Of a DNA stretch of 43,095 nt, positions 40,418-43,095 are shown piece by piece. The stretch is from Rhodovibrionaceae bacterium. GTDB taxonomy: Bacteria; Pseudomonadota; Alphaproteobacteria; Kiloniellales; DSM-21159. Each line of letters opens with the position of its first letter. The first letter of the stretch is position 1. A model generated the notes under the pieces. That model was not told the origin of the DNA. It worked only from the letters and a program-made list of their open reading frames with translations, and did no database searches. Both the position numbers and the translations under genes were made by a program. The stretch lies in the NCBI GenBank assembly GCA_028285215.1, contig JANQPZ010000011.1:1-43095 (forward strand), read 5' to 3'.

Positions 40418-41319
40418 GTGTCTTCTCCCCGTTGCTGTCGCGTGCAGCCGTCGCCCGCCGCGATGGCCTGCGCCGTTCGGCAGACCGGCGAGGCCGGATC
40501 AGCGAAGGCGTCGTACATGTCGAAGTGATTCTTCCCGGCGCAGATCTCGCGCCGGACGGGCGCGCCTGCGTCCTCAAGAGCATCGGCGAACGCCTGGCCC
40601 TGCCGGCGGAACTCCGGCAAGTCCCCGTCGCCCCAGAAGATCCGCACCGGCGGCAGCTCCGCGGGCAGATGGTGAAGCGCCGTCAGGTCCCCCGCCTCGT
40701 CCGGCGACAGGCCGAGATAGCCGTTGCGGGCGCTCAGCCGTACCGGCTCCAGATCGTAGGCGCCGCTTACCAGGACCAAGCCGGCGAAAGTCTCCGGCGT
40801 CACCCCCTCCCCGGCCCACCAACGGGCGTCGAGCAGGCAGCTCGCCAGATGGGCGCCGGACGAATGGCCCGAAACGACGATGCCGTCCGGCCGGACGGCA
40901 AGAGACGCGGCGTTCCGCGACAGCCACAACAAGGCCGCGCGCACCTGATCCACCATGTCCCGGAGCGGTGTCTGCGGCGCCCTCCCGAAGTCGACCACGG
41001 CCACGCTCGCCCCGCCGGACTTCAAGCCCTTGACGACGAAGCTGGCATCCTCCTTCGAAAGCGCGCGCCAGGCACCGCCATGCAGATGCAGATGAAGGGG
41101 GCCGCCGGCGTCCCCCTTGAAGAGGTGCAGGGTGGTGTCCGAGGTTGCGGCATAGGCCAGGGTCAGCGGCGGGCAGTCGGCCCGCAGATCGGCGCTCCAA
41201 GCCGCCCAGCGTGCCATGTAGTCCTGCACATCGGGCACGGCGGAGCGCTGATCGTACTGCGCATCCAGCTCGGACTGCGTCAGCCCGCGATAGACGGCCG
41301 CTTCGGCTTCGACTGACAA
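40414..41319 (-). CDS. Alpha/beta hydrolase, arylformamidase (kynurenine formamidase)-like
   Basis: Alpha/beta hydrolase, 301 residues, of the hormone-sensitive-lipase/arylformamidase type. The oxyanion motif LHGGAWRA is near 79-86, the nucleophile is Ser153 in GHSSGAHLA, the acid is probably Asp231 or Asp233 in WGDGDLPEF, and the base is His265 in KNHFDMYD. The N-terminus (VYRGLTQSELDAQYDQRSAV) is that seen in arylformamidase-like proteins. It supports the unusual TTG start at 41319, which has GGGGGAA five bases upstream. The likely reaction is hydrolysis of an N-formyl or ester bond on an aromatic amine. Its gene is coupled to the TAXI/TRAP genes downstream. Confidence 0.85.
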   Translation of the reverse strand: MSVEAEAAVYRGLTQSELDAQYDQRSAVPDVQDYMARWAAWSADLRADCPPLTLAYAATSDTTLHLFKGDAGGPLHLHLHGGAWRALSKEDASFVVKGLKSGGASVAVVDFGRAPQTPLRDMVDQVRAALLWLSRNAASLAVRPDGIVVSGHSSGAHLASCLLDARWWAGEGVTPETFAGLVLVSGAYDLEPVRLSARNGYLGLSPDEAGDLTALHHLPAELPPVRIFWGDGDLPEFRRQGQAFADALEDAGAPVRREICAGKNHFDMYDAFADPASPVCRTAQAIAAGDGCTRQQRGEDT

Positions 41320-41555
41320 GACTTCCCCCGATCTTGGCGACTGCCCCCCGCAGCGCGTTGCTCGCGCCTGTCCGCCGCCAGCCTTCGCCCCGCGCGCAAC
41401 CGACGCGCGCCCCTGCCCGATCCAGCCGGGTCGCGGCGACGTCCGCTCATCCTTTCGACCGGAAAAAATTGCATACTATTTCAGAGGTTTCAAACGCGAC
41501 GCAGTCCGACGATCGCGCTCGAGCGCCGGCATACGCCGCGACCCTGCCTTTGCCG
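41320..41555. promoter_or_regulatory. Intergenic region before hydrolase-TRAP operon
   Basis: 236 bases between two leftward genes. An AT-rich patch at about 41463-41495 is the likely promoter area of the hydrolase operon. I cannot point to a well-spaced -35/-10 pair. No gene is seen. Confidence 0.35.
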
Positions 41556-43055
41556 CTAGAGGGACTCGACGGTCTTCAGCGCCCCCTCGAGGTCGCTGCC
41601 CTCTTCGTCTTTCAGAGCCACATCGCGCAGGCGCCGCAGCCAATCGCCGCCGTCGCTGCGGTCGAGCAAGGCCGGAAGACTGGAGAGCACCTTGTCGTAT
41701 TTGGACAGGCCGCGCGCATGGGTGTCGCTGTAACCCTTGATCAAGCGGCGGCAGCGCAGGATCTCGACGGCAAGGGCGTAGTTGCGCGGGGCGGTCGCCT
41801 TGACCCGGTGCAGCCAATCCTCGATGTGCTGCGTTTCATGCGCGTGACGCAGCAGCCGGCGGCGCCAGAGACGCAAGCCGCCGAGCGTATAGAGCACCAG
41901 AAACCAGAACAGCGTGTCGGTGCGCACCCGCCGCCCCCGGTTCACCAGCCGGTCGAGCCGCGCCATCCACTTCGGCCGCGCCTCGAGGAAAGCGCCGAGA
42001 CGCCTCGGCAGCAACCCGCAGACTTCCTCGGCACGGGGGTGCATGTATTCCGTCACCTTGAGAACCTGGTTCTCCCCGACGCCCGCCTCCTCGCGAACCC
42101 GCAGGGCGCGGCTGCCCCGCGTCTTCAGGTCGGCGACCCGAATGACGTCGTCGTAGGCCATGGCATTGGCGACATACTTGGCCGCCTCCACCGTCAGCAG
42201 CGCTCCACGATCGACCGCGTCCAGGGCGGAAACTTCCGCGACCCGGTCGAGATACTGGCGGCCATAGCCGATGTCCTGGTAGTCGACGACCTTCTCCAAA
42301 CCGGCCAGAAGCATGTCCTGCGCGGCTTCCGGAAAGCCCGTCTCGATCCGGTGGACGAGGCGATGGTAGGCGGCACTCAGCTCCGCGGTGCCGACCGGCT
42401 CGGGCCGCGATCGGACCTTCTGCGGTCGCGGCTCGAGCCGGTCCGGGTCCTGCGGATCGCGGACGGTCTGCCAGCCGGCGGCGAAGGCGGCGAGACTCGC
42501 GGTCACGCCCTTGCCGCTGTCCCGGATGGTCTGCTCGTAGGACTCGCGTGAGAAAGGCAGTACGCCGGCAGCGGCCAGGGCACCGAACAGGCTGGCCGAG
42601 ATGACGCTGCCCTTGTCGCGCGCCAATGTCTCCATATCGGCCAGAATCAATCGCTTTGCCGAACGCAGCAGGATCTTAGTCACCGCCGCGGCATCGCCGA
42701 TCCCGTCACCGGGCGCGGACTTCTCCAGGATACCGTACGCGCGGTGCGTCGAGGCGATCAGGGTCGTGGTTTCCGGTGTGACGAACCCGCGCTGAACCGC
42801 CCGCCCGGCCTCCATCAGCTCGGCGGCAACGACGATGTCGACATCGCCGGGCGCGGGCGCCAGAGCCATGACGGGAACCGGCCCTCCGCCCGGCGCCATC
42901 TCGACATAGTAGATCGTCGCGCCAGTCCGCTGCGCGACTCCAGGCACACTGGTCGACTGCGCCAGCCAGCCATTGCGCTCGGCCGTCGCGACGATCCAGT
43001 CGGTAATCACACCGCCGCCCTGGCCGCCGATCGCCAGGATCGCCAGCTTGATCAC
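41556..43055 (-). CDS. iorB: Indolepyruvate ferredoxin oxidoreductase, beta subunit
   Basis: 499-residue protein of the indolepyruvate oxidoreductase beta family. The N-terminal 2-oxoacid:acceptor oxidoreductase gamma domain (about 1-200) begins LAILAIGGQGGGVITDWI and has SVPGVAQRTGATIYYVEM. A long helical C-terminal region (about 215-499) follows, as in proteobacterial members of the family. With the alpha chain it oxidatively decarboxylates aryl-2-oxo acids such as indolepyruvate, using ferredoxin and CoA. Start GTG 43055 has AGGAGG five bases before it. The alpha subunit gene should lie just beyond the right window edge. The frame is also open to the edge, so the start could be earlier. 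Confidence 0.88.
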   Translation of the reverse strand: MIKLAILAIGGQGGGVITDWIVATAERNGWLAQSTSVPGVAQRTGATIYYVEMAPGGGPVPVMALAPAPGDVDIVVAAELMEAGRAVQRGFVTPETTTLIASTHRAYGILEKSAPGDGIGDAAAVTKILLRSAKRLILADMETLARDKGSVISASLFGALAAAGVLPFSRESYEQTIRDSGKGVTASLAAFAAGWQTVRDPQDPDRLEPRPQKVRSRPEPVGTAELSAAYHRLVHRIETGFPEAAQDMLLAGLEKVVDYQDIGYGRQYLDRVAEVSALDAVDRGALLTVEAAKYVANAMAYDDVIRVADLKTRGSRALRVREEAGVGENQVLKVTEYMHPRAEEVCGLLPRRLGAFLEARPKWMARLDRLVNRGRRVRTDTLFWFLVLYTLGGLRLWRRRLLRHAHETQHIEDWLHRVKATAPRNYALAVEILRCRRLIKGYSDTHARGLSKYDKVLSSLPALLDRSDGGDWLRRLRDVALKDEEGSDLEGALKTVESL

Positions 43056-43095
43056 ACCGGCCTCCTGGGTCGTGCCGACCTCGCCGGCGTCGGAG

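Noticed and set aside
43056-43095. Partial iorA gene end at the right edge
   Set aside because: Only 40 bases remain. A TGA at 43052-43054 could end an upstream frame, but the residues are too few to recognise.

Overview
The window is GC-rich DNA that looks like an alphaproteobacterial chromosome. The support is the gene content: two TAXI-type TRAP transporters with fused permeases, a bacteriophytochrome with an HWE-type kinase, an indolepyruvate:ferredoxin oxidoreductase beta chain, and many 4-nt start/stop overlaps. A Rhodospirillales-like relative is my guess and is not proven. I saw no rRNA, tRNA, CRISPR array, phage, insertion sequence or origin. Almost every base is in a gene, and several long open frames opposite real genes are GC-bias shadows.

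Left part (1-7846): the start of an MFS exporter that runs off the window, a YtcJ-type amidohydrolase with a Cys/His-rich tail, and two YcaC-like isochorismatase-family hydrolases. One hydrolase is divergent from an AraC-type regulator. The other is divergent from an HxlR-type regulator with a clear palindrome in front of it. A short-chain dehydrogenase lies between them.

Middle-left (7941-18483): what looks like a catabolic island for an aromatic or N-heteroaromatic acid. A leftward four-gene operon encodes a CMD/AhpD-fold protein, an ornithine-cyclodeaminase-family reductase, a gentisate-dioxygenase-like bicupin and a DapA-family lyase. Divergent from it are a TAXI binding protein and fused TRAP permease, then a MarR regulator, a Rieske ring-hydroxylating dioxygenase (alpha and beta), and an M29/NicX-like metalloprotein. 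The inferred logic is uptake, ring hydroxylation, ring cleavage, then aldol cleavage. The substrate is unknown.

Middle (18918-23847): an export operon of the yhiI-rbbA-yhhJ type, made of a periplasmic adaptor, a double-ATPase plus permease fusion, and a second ABC-2 permease.

Middle-right (23995-35493): a signalling island. It holds a heme oxygenase that would make biliverdin, a hybrid bacteriophytochrome kinase with a downstream single-domain response regulator, a REC-histidine kinase, a small unknown protein, a 1,715-residue CheB/CheR/PAS/GAF/kinase fusion, and an Rcp1-like response regulator.

Right part (35564-43095): a ThDP enzyme of the acetolactate-synthase family behind a long AT-rich leader; a translationally coupled operon of an arylformamidase-like hydrolase, a second TAXI binding protein and a second fused TRAP permease; and the beta subunit of indolepyruvate oxidoreductase. 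Together with the hydrolase, the latter hints at aromatic amino acid breakdown.
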